DNA of 64,000 nt. It comes from Platycnemis pennipes. Its lineage: Eukaryota; Arthropoda; Insecta; Odonata; Platycnemididae. The number at the start of each line of letters is the position of its first letter. The first letter of the stretch is position 1. The notes beneath the pieces are model-generated. The model did not search any database, was not told where the DNA came from, and was given only the letters and a program-made list of their open reading frames with translations. Location of the stretch: NCBI GenBank assembly GCA_933228895.1, contig OW121848.1:100831470-100895469 (forward strand). The letters run 5' to 3'. Shown here in pieces: positions 62,501 through 64,000 of the stretch. The position numbers and the translations under genes are program-made.

Positions 62501-63240
62501 GGCGGCCCACCTCCATAATTGAAAATTCATCGCATGTCCTTCGGCGCGTTTAGAGAAGGGCTTTATAAACCGTGTCTTTACATGGCGGCTCAGATGTATT
62601 TTTTATGCCCCAGACTCCGAGAGTCAATAGGGAGGTGTCACTGCTCTGTGTGAAAGAGGGAAAAGAAAGACCTGGGAGAAATATGGTACGTTCGGGCGCT
62701 TGACTCGGAAGTAGGCCTTGTCTTGGAAGGAGAGTGGGGAACGCAAAGGGGGGGAGGGTGTGGGGGAAGAGTCGGAAGGGGACCGGGAAGGAGAGTTTGA
62801 AGTTAGCGGGAGGGGAGGACGGGAAGGGGGCGTGTGGGGAAGAAAGGGGAACCGATAAAAGTGTCCAGAGAGAGAAAAAAAAGGAGGGTCAGGATGCGAC
62901 GTCCTCCGCCTCCGCAAAGTGACGAGTATGAGTTTTCTGGGAAGGCCATATGTTCGTTCGCCTTTCGATCGCAGGGGAGGATTTCTCTTTTTTTCCTCCG
63001 AGCGCGGGAAGCGACACAAGGGCGAAGATCAAGCACGGGGGCGGCTGCTCGGGAAGTCAAAGATGTGGAAGCGTAGATGGGAATGCGGAAAAGGAAAAAA
63101 AAAGAAAAGTAGGTCTACTCTCTTGACGGCAGGGATGGATTTTTTGGCCAATTCGCTCTCGAACTTGTTTTTTTTAATAAGACAGTTCCTCTTTCGATCG
63201 ATATTCGATACAGATATCACATAGGTCCTTGTATCTCAAC
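62501..63240. other. GC-rich, purine-skewed island
   Basis: G/A-rich on plus at about 62640-62890, then CpG-rich mixed sequence to about 63060 and a short A-rich run. The minus frames (up to 131 aa) are Pro/Ser/Leu shadows. Confidence 0.35.
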
Positions 63241-64000
63241 TCTTAAATCTCCGACCGAAGGAAATGCGAGTTATGGTAGGACATATGCTGCAATACTGCG
63301 TTCAAGATTGGAGAATAACACGTTCAGCACGTGAATGAATTACACAGATCCAAGTAGTGCTTCAGCTCACCTTATATACTGACCAGGAAATATTTTAATG
63401 AAATATTTTAATGGTTTTATCAAAACGAAAAAGCAAAAATACAAGAAGAAGAACATAAAAGCAGAAAAGGTTTAATTAATTCACGCAAAAAAGCCTCAGA
63501 TAATTCAGAAAGCCTCAAATATAACCGTAATTCTTCCCTGAACATGTCTGGAATGGAGTAGTTAGAATACGGAACTGGCCGAAATAACTATTTATTAGTG
63601 ATCCGTCTTTGTAAATAGCAAACAATTGTTGAATAAATAATGACAGCATTTCGCGGCAGATTAGATATAATCCTGACAGACAATTTAATGCAATGAAGAG
63701 AGGAAAACGAAAAATCTGATTACATCGAGAATAATGAAGTTTAAATCATATTCACCTTCATGCGTTATTTAATGCGAATGCTACGTGAATTAACTCCGAT
63801 AGTTCTTTGGCCCCTAACTATTCACTGACGGAGGTGCAGAATGTTGACTCATTTCAGGTCTGTTTGAATGATCCCGTGTCCTTTTGACCGACCGCTTGGA
63901 TGTAGCGAGTAGCTCCGAATACTCTATTTATAGCAACGAAACCCTCGGGGAACATTAACTGGCGTCTGTTTGTTCATGACACTGATAACGATAGTTGCTG
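63241..64000. other. AT-rich DNA, nothing recognised
   Basis: No supported features to the end of the window. Confidence 0.45.

Overview
The window reads as intergenic or deep-intronic DNA from an arthropod genome, most likely an insect. It is AT-rich overall. No multi-exon host gene, rRNA or ordinary tRNA gene could be recognised on either strand. The insect/arthropod call is an inference. It rests on the repeat set: an RTE-like non-LTR retrotransposon, Penelope-like elements (PLEs) with a GIY-YIG end and hammerhead-type ribozymes, a hAT miniature element, and several tRNA-derived SINE families. The species cannot be named. Most open frames in the window are short or low-complexity, and I treat them as chance frames.

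Layout. The first 20 kb alternates AT-rich empty DNA with GC-rich, CpG-bearing islands of 0.4-1.6 kb, many strongly strand-asymmetric (a pyrimidine-rich block next to a purine-rich block). Two copies of one SINE family (about 1.64 kb, plus; 8.6-9.0 kb, minus), a very short unknown retroposon (3.87-4.02 kb) and a 112-bp-period tandem duplication (12.6-12.8 kb) sit between them. At 14.85-15.39 kb a PLE-type foldback was split by a 282-bp hAT miniature element, and a further hammerhead-like motif follows at 15.49 kb. A 130-bp ribozyme-plus-tail insertion lies at 17.07-17.20 kb.

The densest region is 20.3-28.8 kb, a stack of transposons. In order it holds: a 3.25-kb terminal-inverted-repeat element with an internal 0.32-kb direct duplication; a 5'-truncated PLE with a 15-bp target duplication, a GIY-YIG coding remnant and a well-formed hammerhead motif; a 3.38-kb RTE-like element bounded by an 11-bp duplication and broken by one frame shift in an A-run; a decayed PLE tail; a 213-bp foldback; and a tRNA-derived SINE.

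From 28.8 to 64 kb the alternation of AT-rich DNA and GC islands resumes. It contains a second SINE family (34.4 kb), a second copy of the tiny retroposon family (34.73-34.80 kb), two decayed 3' fragments of RTE-like elements (36.5 and 40.9 kb), an old tandem duplication (39.8-40.4 kb), GA-rich islands (41.5, 44, 57.4, 62.8 kb) and another foldback with ribozyme-like arms (58.8-59.0 kb). The main biological theme is a set of small non-autonomous retroposons built around hammerhead-ribozyme tails, several with intact target-site duplications.
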